A stretch of DNA of 64,000 nucleotides, taken from NCBI RefSeq assembly GCF_030549525.1, contig NZ_CP130831.1, positions 186,001 through 250,000 on the forward strand, read 5' to 3'. The notes beneath the pieces were generated by a model. It was not told the origin of the DNA, searched no databases, and was given only the letters and a program-made list of their open reading frames with translations. The translations under genes were made by a program, and so were the position numbers. This document shows positions 8,270-16,465 of the stretch, piece after piece. Source of the stretch: Stenotrophomonas sp. 704A1 (GTDB lineage: Bacteria; Pseudomonadota; Gammaproteobacteria; Xanthomonadales; Xanthomonadaceae). The first letter of the stretch is position 1; every line of letters starts with the position of its first letter.

Positions 8270-8296
8270 CGCCGGGCATGATGGCCCGGCGCTACC
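8270..8296 (-). repeat. SMAG (GTAG-type) palindromic element
   Basis: On the minus strand it reads GGTAGCGCCGGGCC, a short loop, then GGCCCGGCG-type pairing, the hallmark of S. maltophilia GTAG elements. Its GTAG head supplies the TAG stop codon of the permease gene at 8292. Confidence 0.75.
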
Positions 8297-8876
8297 GGGC
8301 GTGGGCCGCCTGCGGTTCGCGCGCGGCCGCACGCCAGGCGCGCAGGCCGAACACGGCCAGGCCGAGGAAGAACACGTACAGCGCGGCGGTCACGTGCAGC
8401 GACTTGAACAGGTAGGCGCCGACATACACCACGTCCACTGCGATCCACACCCACCAGCAGGCCGCGTGCCGGCGTGCCTGCCACCACTGCCCGACCAGGC
8501 TCAGCCCGGTCAGCAGGGCATCAAGCCAAGGCAGCGCGGCGTCGGTGAAGCTGTGCATGACCGCACCCAGGGCCAGACCACCACTCACGCCGATGGCAAG
8601 GTCGCGCAGCAGCGTGCCGCGCGCCAGTGGCACGATGCGGATGCTGCCTTCTTCGGCCGCATGCTGGCGCCAGTTCAACCAGCCATAGACCAGGAAGCCG
8701 CCGAAGATCACCTGCAGCAGGGTGTCCGAGTACAGCTTGGCTTCGGCGAACACCAGCCCGTACAGCGTCACCGACAGCAGGCCCACCGGCCACGCGACCA
8801 GCCGGCGCCGGGCCATCAGCCAGACGCCGAGGATGCTGCACAGCGCGGCGCTCCACTCGAGCATTGCCCCGCTCAC
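8292..8876 (-). CDS. pnuC: PnuC-family permease, probable thiamine transporter (PnuT-like)
   Basis: The 194-residue inner membrane protein has about seven hydrophobic helices and the PnuC signature WWVWIAVDVVYVGAYLFKSL. PnuC proteins move nicotinamide riboside, but relatives called PnuT move thiamine. Here the gene overlaps the upstream TonB receptor gene (GTG start at 8876 inside its TGA), and that operon begins with a TPP riboswitch, so thiamine is the likely substrate. These carriers work by facilitated diffusion and need a cytoplasmic kinase to trap the substrate. An alternative start is the ATG at 8864. The stop codon lies inside a SMAG repeat. Confidence 0.85.
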   Translation of the reverse strand: MSGAMLEWSAALCSILGVWLMARRRLVAWPVGLLSVTLYGLVFAEAKLYSDTLLQVIFGGFLVYGWLNWRQHAAEEGSIRIVPLARGTLLRDLAIGVSGGLALGAVMHSFTDAALPWLDALLTGLSLVGQWWQARRHAACWWVWIAVDVVYVGAYLFKSLHVTAALYVFFLGLAVFGLRAWRAAAREPQAAHAR

Positions 8877-11050
8877 AGCGCGAACGTCACCGACAGGCGG
8901 GCCTGTCGCGGTGCGCCGGGGAACAGGTAGTAGTCACCGCCGCTGCTGCCGGTATCGCGCCAGTAGAAGCGGTTGAACACGTTGTCCACCGACAGGTTCC
9001 AGGTCACCGCACGGTCGTGCAGGCGATGCCGGAAGCGCAGGCCGGCATCGAACACCGAGTAGTCCGGGGCGCGCACGCCACCGTCGGCGCGTGCCACGTT
9101 GGCGCCGGCATAGCGCCAGCCACCGGTCACGTCCAGGCCCTGCACGAACGGCAGCGCGTAGGCCAGGTGCACGCTGGCGCGCACCTTCGGCACGTTCACC
9201 AGCTGATGGCCTTCCTGGGTGGGCGTGCCGGTATCGCGTGCGCGCGCCTGCAGCACGCTGGCGCTGGCCACGATCTGCAGCGCGTCCGTCAGCTGGCCGT
9301 TGGCGGTCAGCTCCAGGCCGCTGTGGGTCTGCGTGCCTTCTTCGACAAAGGTGTAGCCGACATCGCTGCTGTCTGGCTTGGCGTACTGGTAGGGCTGCGA
9401 GATGCGGAACACCGCCGCCCCCAGGGTCAGCGCCTCGACCGGCACGTACTTCACGCCCACTTCCAGCTGCCGCGACTGCACCGACGGCAGGAAGGTATCG
9501 GCGTTGCTGGTCCAGAACGGCGCTTCCTGGCCCAGCGAAATGCCGCGCACGTAGCTGGCGTAGGCATTGAGCTGGTCGGTCGCCTTCCACACCACGGCGG
9601 TCTGCGGCAGGAAGCGCGACAGGCGGCTGTGCCGCTGCGGGGTGCCGCGCTTGTCGTAGGCACGTTCGTCCAGGCGCACGAAGCGGCCACCGGCCAGCCA
9701 CTGCCAATCGTCGCCGAAGCTGATCCGGTCCAGTGCGAACACGGCGGTCTGACGGCTGTCCAGGCGCCGCGCGGACAGGCCCGGCATCAGCGGCGACGGC
9801 GCGAACACTGGCACCTGTGCATCGTGGATGTTGCTGGTGCCGACGTACTCGTTGACGCTGGGGCGCTTGTCGACGGTGCGGCGGAAGTAGTCGGCACCGA
9901 CGGTCAGCTGGTGGCCGACACTGCCGGTCTGGAAGCGGCCGCGCAGCTCGGCGCGTGCCTGCTGGTTGCGCCGGGTGTCGTCCGGGCTGCGGTAGTCGTA
10001 GACATCGTAGTCGCCATTGGGCGCGAAGTAGTTGCCCGGTACGCTGCCATCGGCGCACTGCGTGGCGTAGTAGCAGCCATAGGCGAAGGCCACGTTGTCA
10101 TCGATCACCGAACGGCTGTGGCCGACCGACACGCGCGACTGCCAGGCGTCGTTGAAGTCGTAGGTGTGCAGCGCGGTGATGTTGGTGCTGGCGATATCCA
10201 CCGGGCGCTGCCACGGCTGGAAGCCGAGCAGGAATTCGCGGTCGACGCCGCGCGGAAGATCGCGTGCGCCGAGCAGCTGGTAGCCGGAGACCGAGCGCTG
10301 CGAACTGGTCTGGTAATTGGCATCCACCTCCAGCTTGCCGCGCTCGCCGATCAGCCAGTCGGCGGCCAGCGAATAGAAGTTGCGGCGGCCATCGGCATGC
10401 TCGACGTAGGAATCGGACGCATCCCATGCAGCGTTCAGGCGCACGCCGAAGCGCGGGGTGATCCAGTGGCCGACATCGACTGCGGCATAGCGCGAGCCTT
10501 CCGAATCGGTGCCCAGGGTGACCGTGCGCACCTCGGCCGGCCGCTTGCCGATGTAGTTGATGATGCCACCGGGTGCCATCACCCCGGCCGCCAGGCCGGC
10601 TTCACCCTTGAGGATCTCCACCGCCTGCACGTTCTCCAGCGCCAGCCGCTGCTCGCCGGCGATGGACAGGCCGTTGAAGCGGTAGCCGGTGGCGGTGTCC
10701 AGCGCGAAGCCGCGGATGGCGATGTTCTGGTAGTAGCCGACCGGCGCATAGGCATCGCCCAGCGAGGCGTCATTGCTGGCCAGCTCGGACAGCGAGCGTA
10801 CCTGGCGACGGTCCAGGTAATCGCGTTCAAGCACGTTCACCGACGCCGGGGTGTCCTTCCACGATCCGCCACCGAAGGCATTGACGCGCGACGTATCGGC
10901 AGCCGGCCTGCCGGCCTGCACGCGCACGGCGGCCAGCTCGGTGGGCGTGCGCGGGGTGTCGGCGGTACTGCTGTCGAGGTCGCTGGCATGCAACGGCAGA
11001 GCGGCGCAGAGGGCGGCAGCGAGCAGGGTGGGGCGCAGGGAACGGTTCAT
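8873..11050 (-). CDS. TonB-dependent outer membrane receptor, probably for thiamine
   Basis: The 725-residue product has a Sec signal (MNRSLRPTLLAAALCAALPLHA). The plug domain spans about residues 45-170 (DTPASVNVLERDYLDRRQVR, IAIRGFALDTATGYRFNGL, VEILKGEAGLAAGVMAPGG) and a 22-strand barrel region continues to the end (RQARLSVTFAL). The frame extends upstream to 11134, but only the ATG at 11050 gives a signal peptide. A TPP riboswitch sits 80 bases upstream and a PnuC-family permease gene overlaps its 3' end, the arrangement described for OmrT/PnuT thiamine uptake in other bacteria. By sequence alone the plug resembles siderophore receptors, so the substrate call depends on the riboswitch. 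Confidence 0.88.
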   Translation of the reverse strand: MNRSLRPTLLAAALCAALPLHASDLDSSTADTPRTPTELAAVRVQAGRPAADTSRVNAFGGGSWKDTPASVNVLERDYLDRRQVRSLSELASNDASLGDAYAPVGYYQNIAIRGFALDTATGYRFNGLSIAGEQRLALENVQAVEILKGEAGLAAGVMAPGGIINYIGKRPAEVRTVTLGTDSEGSRYAAVDVGHWITPRFGVRLNAAWDASDSYVEHADGRRNFYSLAADWLIGERGKLEVDANYQTSSQRSVSGYQLLGARDLPRGVDREFLLGFQPWQRPVDIASTNITALHTYDFNDAWQSRVSVGHSRSVIDDNVAFAYGCYYATQCADGSVPGNYFAPNGDYDVYDYRSPDDTRRNQQARAELRGRFQTGSVGHQLTVGADYFRRTVDKRPSVNEYVGTSNIHDAQVPVFAPSPLMPGLSARRLDSRQTAVFALDRISFGDDWQWLAGGRFVRLDERAYDKRGTPQRHSRLSRFLPQTAVVWKATDQLNAYASYVRGISLGQEAPFWTSNADTFLPSVQSRQLEVGVKYVPVEALTLGAAVFRISQPYQYAKPDSSDVGYTFVEEGTQTHSGLELTANGQLTDALQIVASASVLQARARDTGTPTQEGHQLVNVPKVRASVHLAYALPFVQGLDVTGGWRYAGANVARADGGVRAPDYSVFDAGLRFRHRLHDRAVTWNLSVDNVFNRFYWRDTGSSGGDYYLFPGAPRQARLSVTFAL

Positions 11051-11130
11051 TCGATTCGTCTTCAGACAACAAGGGAGACGAAGCGACGGCGCGCAGCTGC
11101 ACCGGCCCGGAACGGGGGTGTGGCTGTGGC

Positions 11131-11210
11131 TCAAAGCTCCCTACGCCGGTGCAAACCGGATCAGGTTCCAAGGGACTCTCTCAGCCTGGCAGATCCAGGC
11201 ACCCCCGCTT
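11131..11210 (-). promoter_or_regulatory. TPP riboswitch (THI box)
   Basis: Read on the minus strand, the conserved blocks appear in the right order: GGGGGTGCC at the 5' side, CTGAGA (11184-11179), ACCTGATC (11166-11159) and GCGTAGGGA (11146-11138). These form the thiamine pyrophosphate aptamer. High TPP should switch off the receptor and permease genes. The 80-base stretch to the start codon contains a small inverted repeat (GACGAA 11077-11082 with TTCGTC 11055-11060) close to the ATG, which could serve as a translation-controlling expression platform; no terminator T-run is visible, so control of translation is more likely than attenuation. Confidence 0.95.
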
Positions 11211-11316
11211 CAGGTGACCATTTCACTACAAATGGTACGGATTTGCGAGCCGGCACCCTTCAGGCGACGCCTGGCGTCGATCCGCCGCGCGCCCCGCGCA
11301 GTCCGCGGCGCCGGAT

Positions 11317-12441
11317 TCACGCCGCCGCGTGCAGCGCCTGCAGCAGCGCCTGTCCCGGCGCGGTGCGGAACCAGGCCGCATGGCCGAGCATGAACGGCTG
11401 CCAGGCCACATCCGCATTGGCGGTCGAGCCGGTGATGCCCTCGAAGTACTCCACTTCGGACAGTGCGAAGTCGAAGTGCACGATCGGCAGCAGGTCGGCC
11501 AGCAGGTGCACGCGCGCGGACGACAGCGGCAGCACCTGGCGGTAGCCGTCCAGCAGGGCCAATGCCACGTCGATGCGCACCGCATCGGCGCCGCGCTCCA
11601 GTTCCAGCCACGCCACCGCGTTGCGTTCGATCGCGGTGGCAAGGTCGAACACTGCGCTGGTGGGAGAGGCCAGCCCGAAATCCAGCACGCTGCTGACCGT
11701 GCCGTGCTGCCAGAGCAGGTTGGAGACATGCCAGTCGTTGTGGGCCCACAGCCGTGGCTCGTCGCGCAGGCGTGCGGCCAGGCCGCTGTGCCACGGCAGC
11801 ACATCGCGCCGCAGCTGCGCTTCCCAGGGGATGCGCGCCAGATAGCGGGCCAGGCCCGGCCGCTGGCCGAGGTCGGCCTTCAGCGCGGCGATGGGATCGT
11901 CGGCACGGATCAGGTCATCGCGTGCCACCAGCAGATGGGTGCTGCGCTGCGGCGCGCGATGGCCGGACGCCGCGCGGTGCAGGCGGGCCAGCATGGCCCC
12001 GGCCGCGCGCGCCTGCCCGGTGTCGGTCAGCAGGGTCCACGAGGCGGCATCGCGGTACAGATCGTCACCGGCAGCCAGCGCGTGCAGCTCGTAGGTCCAC
12101 GGCCCGTGTTCGATCGTGGTGTGGCCGCTGCGGGCGGCCAGCACCGAGGCCACCGGCAGGCCCGCCGCCGCCAGGTGCGCGATGAAACGATGCTCTTCTT
12201 CCAGGACAGCCGCGCTGCGCACGCTGCGGTGGTGGCGCTTGAGGAACAGCAGGCCCTGCACGCCATCGACCAGGGCGGCGGCAGACAACGGCCGCGGGCT
12301 GTGCCAGCGCGGCTGGGCGTTCATGGCCAGCTGCGGGAACTGCGCCCGCAGCGCGGCGATGTCGGCCGCGACGATGGGCGGCCAGTCGGCGGCGACCTCG
12401 TCGTTGTTGAGGCCCTGCACGCGATGAAGGGAAGAAGTCAT
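11317..12441 (-). CDS. APH-family phosphotransferase, candidate thiamine kinase
   Basis: A 374-residue cytoplasmic kinase-like protein of the aminoglycoside phosphotransferase/choline kinase fold. The N-lobe holds GLLFLKRHHRS (the ATP-anchoring Lys) and the C-lobe has LWAHNDWHVSNLLW (catalytic loop, HxDxxxxN pattern) and SVLDFGLASPTSAVFDLATAIE (metal-binding DFG). The frame runs upstream to 12483; ATG 12441 is chosen and is not well supported by a ribosome site. It ends about 105 bases before the TPP riboswitch on the same strand. E. coli thiamine kinase ThiK has this fold, and PnuT-type uptake needs a trapping kinase, so thiamine phosphorylation is a reasonable guess. Homoserine or sugar kinase-like roles remain possible. 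Confidence 0.65.
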   Translation of the reverse strand: MTSSLHRVQGLNNDEVAADWPPIVAADIAALRAQFPQLAMNAQPRWHSPRPLSAAALVDGVQGLLFLKRHHRSVRSAAVLEEEHRFIAHLAAAGLPVASVLAARSGHTTIEHGPWTYELHALAAGDDLYRDAASWTLLTDTGQARAAGAMLARLHRAASGHRAPQRSTHLLVARDDLIRADDPIAALKADLGQRPGLARYLARIPWEAQLRRDVLPWHSGLAARLRDEPRLWAHNDWHVSNLLWQHGTVSSVLDFGLASPTSAVFDLATAIERNAVAWLELERGADAVRIDVALALLDGYRQVLPLSSARVHLLADLLPIVHFDFALSEVEYFEGITGSTANADVAWQPFMLGHAAWFRTAPGQALLQALHAAA

Positions 12442-12561
12442 GCCACGGCCGCTGGTTGCCAAGGAACATCCGAGGCTGCGCATTCAACGCCATGCGCGGC
12501 ACAGACGCAAACGGGCGGGTCATGGACCCGCCCGCCCGGGCTGCTGCGCGCGCTGTGCGCC

Positions 12562-12969
12562 TTACCAGCCGCGATGGCGGCCGCGATCGTGGTAGTAGCG
12601 GCGATCGTGGTCGCGCTGCCAGCGCCGGTCGTATCCGCGATCGTAGCCGTAGCCGCGGTGGTAGCCACGGTCGTAGCGACGGTCATAGCGACGGTCATAG
12701 CGACGGTCGTAGCGCCCGTCATAGCGGCGGTCGTGGCGGTCGGACGTGGTCAGGTTGCCGATGGCGCCGCCGGCAACGGCGCCACCCACGGTGGCCGCCG
12801 GGTCGCCGTTGGAGATCAGGTGGCCCGCCACGCCGCCGACGACGGCACCGACCACGGTGCGCTTGTCCTTCCTCGACATCGCGCTGGCATCGCTGACCAC
12901 GGCCATGCCGGCAAGCAGTGCCAGGGCCATCGCCAGTCCACGGAAGCTGGGTGCGGAAGTGCTGAGCAT
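12562..12969 (-). CDS. Exported glycine-zipper protein with RYDR repeats
   Basis: The 135-residue product begins MLSTSAPSFRGLAMALALLAGMAVVSDASA, a Sec signal, with AGGAG before the ATG. The middle is a glycine-zipper 2TM-like segment (VVGAVVGGVAGHLISNG, ATVGGAVAGGAIGNL), as in SlyB/OmpA-associated lipoproteins, though no lipobox is present. The C-terminal 50 residues are almost only Arg, Tyr, Asp, Gly and His, built on RYDR repeats from a 12-bp DNA tandem repeat. The zipper suggests membrane association and the tail may bind polyanions such as LPS or peptidoglycan; both are inference. Confidence 0.75.
   Translation of the reverse strand: MLSTSAPSFRGLAMALALLAGMAVVSDASAMSRKDKRTVVGAVVGGVAGHLISNGDPAATVGGAVAGGAIGNLTTSDRHDRRYDGRYDRRYDRRYDRRYDRGYHRGYGYDRGYDRRWQRDHDRRYYHDRGRHRGW
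12668..12739 (-). repeat. Six tandem 12-bp units coding for RYDR
   Basis: Units of the form CGGTC(A/G)TAGCGA repeat six times head to tail with few changes (plus-strand reading). Because the unit is a multiple of three, copy number changes would lengthen or shorten the Arg/Tyr/Asp tail without shifting frame. Confidence 0.8.
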
Positions 12970-13160
12970 GTTGGGTTCTCCTGTGAGGTGCATGCCACGG
13001 TGGGCAGGGAGGGCGCGGGGCGCCCCGGCTGCCGTGGGTTCCACGCTGGGATCCGGACATTGCCGGAACATTGCGTGGGCGCCCGTGCGGCGTGCGCATT
13101 CATCTAGCGGCAGGCGGCATGAAGCAAGGCTGAAAGCGCGCCCGCCGCTCAGCTGCCAGA

Positions 13161-13190
13161 AAGGAAAAAGGGCCGCGCACTGCGCGGCCC
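13161..13190 (-). terminator. Rho-independent terminator after the XVIPCD effector
   Basis: On the minus strand GGGCCGCGC, an AGT loop and GCGCGGCCC are followed by TTTTTCC. It lies 24 bases past the effector stop codon. Confidence 0.9.
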
Positions 13191-13213
13191 CTTTGCCTGC
13201 CTGCCGGAGGGGT

Positions 13214-15235
13214 TCAGTGACCCATGCTGCGCTGGGCCTGCTTCACCTGCTCCTGCTGGGCGTCCTGCTGCTGGAGCACATTGGGTGCACCGTGCACCGC
13301 GCCGCTGCTGAACGCCAGGCTCTGCTCACTGGCCGCGCGGGTTTCCACCGCAGCGCGGCAGGCGGCCGGATCGCCGGCGGTGCCCTGTACGGCGAAGATC
13401 CGCTCGCCGTTGCTGCTCGGCACCACCGCATCGATGCGCTGCATGCCGCTGGCCTGGGCTTCCCGGGTCAGCGCGGCGGCGGCGGCCTCCAGTGCATGCC
13501 GGTCCTTGAAGGTGCCGGCCGGCAGGCCTTCCAGGCCCGTCACCGCCTGGTTGTACATCGGGTTCTGCGGGTGGCGCTCGTCGTTGAGCAGCGGACGCTC
13601 ACGTGCGTCCTTGATCGCTTCCAGGGTCTTCGGACCGATGATGCCGTCCACCGTCAGGCCGTTGTCCTTCTGCAGCTGGCGCACCGCGGCCTCGGTATTG
13701 CGGCCGAGCCGGCCGTCCTCGACCAGCGGCTTGCCATCGGCCCCCACATAGCCCAGGTGGCCCAGGTCTTCCTGCGCCCTGCGTACGCTTTCGTTGTGCG
13801 CGCCGTGCCTGTGGATCTCGTTGCCGGTCGGCGCCTTGTCCTGCGCCGTCGGTGCTGCTCCGGCCGCGCCCCTGGCCTGTGCCTGGTCCTGCTGCTGGCT
13901 GCGGTTCTCCAGCAGGTCGCGCGCCTGGTGCAGCGGGTCGGAGGCGAACAGTTTCCAGTCGGGGTTGTCCTTGACCTGCTTGAGGTAATCCTCCACCGGC
14001 ATGGTATGCACGCCCAGCCTGCCGGTGGACTGGCTGATCAGCAGCTTGTCGGTGTTCGGGTCGCGCACCACCATCACGATGTGGTCGATGCCGTTCCAGT
14101 GCTCGTGCTTGGTCCTGGCGGTATCCAGGCCGATGACCATGCCTTCCTTCAGCGCGCCCGGCACCAGGATGTCGTCGCGCTTGAGCAGTACGCCCGAGTC
14201 CTTGTACGCGTCATGCACGATGCCGCCCGAGCCGGCGAAGCCCAGCTTGATCTTGTCGGCATCGGTGAAGACGGCGCGGCCGGCCTTCTGGTTGATCTCG
14301 TCCTGGGTCTTGTTGAGCATCGTGCCGACCCAGCCGGAGCAATCGATGTAGCCCTGGTCGACGTTCTTGCCGGTGATGCCGTTGCCCCGGTAGTACCGGC
14401 TGGATTCAATGTTGATGGCGTACTTGACGTTGTCGTACTTCACGCCGGCGTTGTATGCGGCCTCCAGCGAGATACCCGGCGCATCCTGATTGGCGGCGGC
14501 GGCAGTGGCGGCCACGGTGGCCGCACCGGCCGCCACAGCGGCCTGCGCCGCCGGGGTCACCGGCTGTGCCGGCGCTGCCTGCACCGGGGCCGGGCGCGCC
14601 TGCGCCTCGCTGATCGGCGCGATGTTCTTCTCCGGAATGCTGATCGCATCGTACTTGCGGTCGTAGTACTGGGCGAAGGTACTGGCCAGGTCACGATCGT
14701 TCATCGTGCGCATCTCGGCACGGGTATGGCCGGTCAACGCTTCGACGTCGCTGCCGATCTGGCCCATGATGCGCGGGCGCATGTCGATCGGGTTGCCGCG
14801 GCCGTCGCGGACCACGCCGAAGGTACCGGTGGCGATCGCGGTCTGCACCGAGCCATAGCCGGCCGCACCCTGCTGGTGGGCCAGGTACAGGTCCAGGCCG
14901 GTCGGCGTGGCTTCGCCGGACAGGTACGGGTGCCCGGTACGCTCATGGCGCTTTTCCATGTCCGCCAGGTTGCGCTTGAACATCTCCGCGGCCGCTTCGG
15001 TATTGCGGGTCGGGTCGTACTCATGGCCGCTCAGGCCGTACTGGCGCGCCGACGACGGCAGGAACTGGAACAGGCCCTTGGCATCGGTCCTGTCGTTGTG
15101 CGCACGCTCGTCGAAGCGGCCACCGGTCTCGATGTGGGCAAAGCGCAGGAAATCCTCGCTCGGGATGCCCTTGCGCTGTGCGACCTGCTCGATGATGTCG
15201 AGAACTTCCTTTTTGCTGTAGTCACGTTGTGCCAT
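13214..15235 (-). CDS. Type IV secretion antibacterial effector, murein hydrolase with XVIPCD
   Basis: A 673-residue modular protein without a Sec signal. Residues 1-195 resemble a lytic transglycosylase (HIETGGRF with Glu36, then AKGLFQFLPSSARQYG). An Ala/Pro-rich linker covers 205-255. Residues 260-430 resemble an NlpC/P60 or CHAP-like amidase (YIDCSGWVG with Cys299, then HEHWNGIDHIVMVVRD). A peptidoglycan-binding domain follows at about 475-535 (GRNTEAAVRQLQKDNGLTVDG). The tail (about 555-650) matches the XVIPCD recruitment domain: NPMYNQAVTGLEG, GMQRIDAVVPSSNGERIFAVQG, a Gln-rich end. XVIPCD proteins are exported by the Xanthomonadales-type T4SS into rival bacteria. A lipoprotein gene directly upstream is the expected immunity partner. 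A GAGGA ribosome site precedes ATG 15235. Confidence 0.85.
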   Translation of the reverse strand: MAQRDYSKKEVLDIIEQVAQRKGIPSEDFLRFAHIETGGRFDERAHNDRTDAKGLFQFLPSSARQYGLSGHEYDPTRNTEAAAEMFKRNLADMEKRHERTGHPYLSGEATPTGLDLYLAHQQGAAGYGSVQTAIATGTFGVVRDGRGNPIDMRPRIMGQIGSDVEALTGHTRAEMRTMNDRDLASTFAQYYDRKYDAISIPEKNIAPISEAQARPAPVQAAPAQPVTPAAQAAVAAGAATVAATAAAANQDAPGISLEAAYNAGVKYDNVKYAINIESSRYYRGNGITGKNVDQGYIDCSGWVGTMLNKTQDEINQKAGRAVFTDADKIKLGFAGSGGIVHDAYKDSGVLLKRDDILVPGALKEGMVIGLDTARTKHEHWNGIDHIVMVVRDPNTDKLLISQSTGRLGVHTMPVEDYLKQVKDNPDWKLFASDPLHQARDLLENRSQQQDQAQARGAAGAAPTAQDKAPTGNEIHRHGAHNESVRRAQEDLGHLGYVGADGKPLVEDGRLGRNTEAAVRQLQKDNGLTVDGIIGPKTLEAIKDARERPLLNDERHPQNPMYNQAVTGLEGLPAGTFKDRHALEAAAAALTREAQASGMQRIDAVVPSSNGERIFAVQGTAGDPAACRAAVETRAASEQSLAFSSGAVHGAPNVLQQQDAQQEQVKQAQRSMGH

Positions 15236-15343
15236 GACATTTCCTCTGGGGTTGATGGAGCGGCGCGATGCCGCGATACGCCAACCGGACTCATCCGTGA
15301 GTCATCAACATGTCGGTCAACAGGTGCTGCGTAAACGAACCGG

Positions 15344-16273
15344 TTACTTCTGGACGTAGGCCTTGGTGGCTGCGTCGTAGGTGTAGTGCACGGCGTCGCC
15401 CGTACCCAGTGCACGGGTCTGGCCCGGGCCGGAGACGGTGGTGCCGGACGGGGTGACAGTGAGGGTCGGCAGGTCGCTGCCGGCGCCGGCGCTGAAGGAC
15501 AGCGCGCCCTGGCTGCTGACGCACGGCATCACCTGGCCCTCGTCGCAGGCGGCCGAGTTGTCTTCGCCGGTGATGATCGTGCCGAGGCTGCTCCAGACCT
15601 GTCCGTCCTCGGTTTTTTCATAGTCGGGGTTGAACACCAGCACCGTGTAGCTTTCCACGCTGGTGCCGGTGGCGAAGGTGCTGGTCGGCACCGCCAGCAC
15701 CAGCTTGCCGGCCGGGGTGCGGTATTCCTGCGGCTTGCGCTTGCTGTCGATCTCCGGCGCCGTGCCATAGGCACCGACCGACCCGATCGAACGCTCGGCG
15801 CCCTTCAGCACCCACGGACGGTCCGGCTTGTCGCCGGTCTGGGTGAAGGTGGCTTCGGTGAGGGTGACCCGGCTGTCCGGGCCGACGTCGTCTTCGCCGG
15901 GCTTGCCGAACTTCTGCGGCGTGTTCCAGGCAAAGCCGGTGTAGTAGCGGGTGCCGGCCAGTTCAAAGGCATGGCCGAACCAGAACGAGGCGACGCTGCC
16001 GTTGGCGACTTCATAGGAGACGGCACCGTCGCCATCGACGTCGTAGATGAAGTACAGCACGCTGCCGGCATCGGGCGGCGTTGCGGCGGCGGCGGGCGTA
16101 GGGGAGCTCTGCATCGGGGCAACATCCTGTCGTGGCGCGGGGGCGCCCTGTGGTGACGCGGTCGAGGTCGAAGGGGAGCATGCGCTGGCAAGCAGCGAAA
16201 CGAGCAGGCAGGCGACGCCCGCACACAGGCGTGGTTGCGCGCGGACCGATCGGAACGGGGGAAGAATCAACAT
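15344..16273 (-). CDS. Lipoprotein, probable immunity protein for the XVIPCD effector
   Basis: A 309-residue lipoprotein: basic start, hydrophobic core (LCAGVACLLVSLLASAC) and lipobox ASAC, followed by a Ser/Pro/Ala linker to about residue 60. The mature domain (GSVLYFIYDVDGDGAVSYEV to the end) is beta-rich and matches no enzyme I know. T4SS effectors of this class are paired with periplasmic lipoprotein immunity proteins that block them, and this gene precedes the effector by 108 bases in the same direction. The ATG at 16273 has GGAGAGG just upstream; an in-frame ATG lies at 16285. Immunity is inferred from position and lipoprotein type. Confidence 0.72.
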   Translation of the reverse strand: MLILPPFRSVRAQPRLCAGVACLLVSLLASACSPSTSTASPQGAPAPRQDVAPMQSSPTPAAAATPPDAGSVLYFIYDVDGDGAVSYEVANGSVASFWFGHAFELAGTRYYTGFAWNTPQKFGKPGEDDVGPDSRVTLTEATFTQTGDKPDRPWVLKGAERSIGSVGAYGTAPEIDSKRKPQEYRTPAGKLVLAVPTSTFATGTSVESYTVLVFNPDYEKTEDGQVWSSLGTIITGEDNSAACDEGQVMPCVSSQGALSFSAGAGSDLPTLTVTPSGTTVSGPGQTRALGTGDAVHYTYDAATKAYVQK

Positions 16274-16465
16274 GCACCTCTCCATGGATTGCGGGCGTCG
16301 GGCAGGAAAGCCAACGCAGGAAACACCCCGGCCAGGCGGAGTGTCGTGAGGGGCCGGTCGATTCCTTCGACCTCGCAAGAACAACCCATCGCCCTTGATG
16401 ATGGCACAGATGGCCCAGCGATCAAAGGGGGCGCCCGCGGGGCATCCGCCACTGTGATCGCGGTC

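Noticed and set aside
8292..8876. Nicotinamide riboside transporter as the specific function of the PnuC-family gene
   Set aside because: The overlapping receptor gene and the TPP riboswitch point to thiamine; no NAD gene adjoins it.
8627..11545. 972-residue open frame on the plus strand
   Set aside because: It is antisense to the TonB receptor gene, is rich in Arg/His/Ala as GC-rich shadow frames are, and shows no domain.
12668..12739. Short regular repeats as a possible CRISPR array
   Set aside because: The units are contiguous 12-mers without spacers and are inside a reading frame that gives RYDR repeats.
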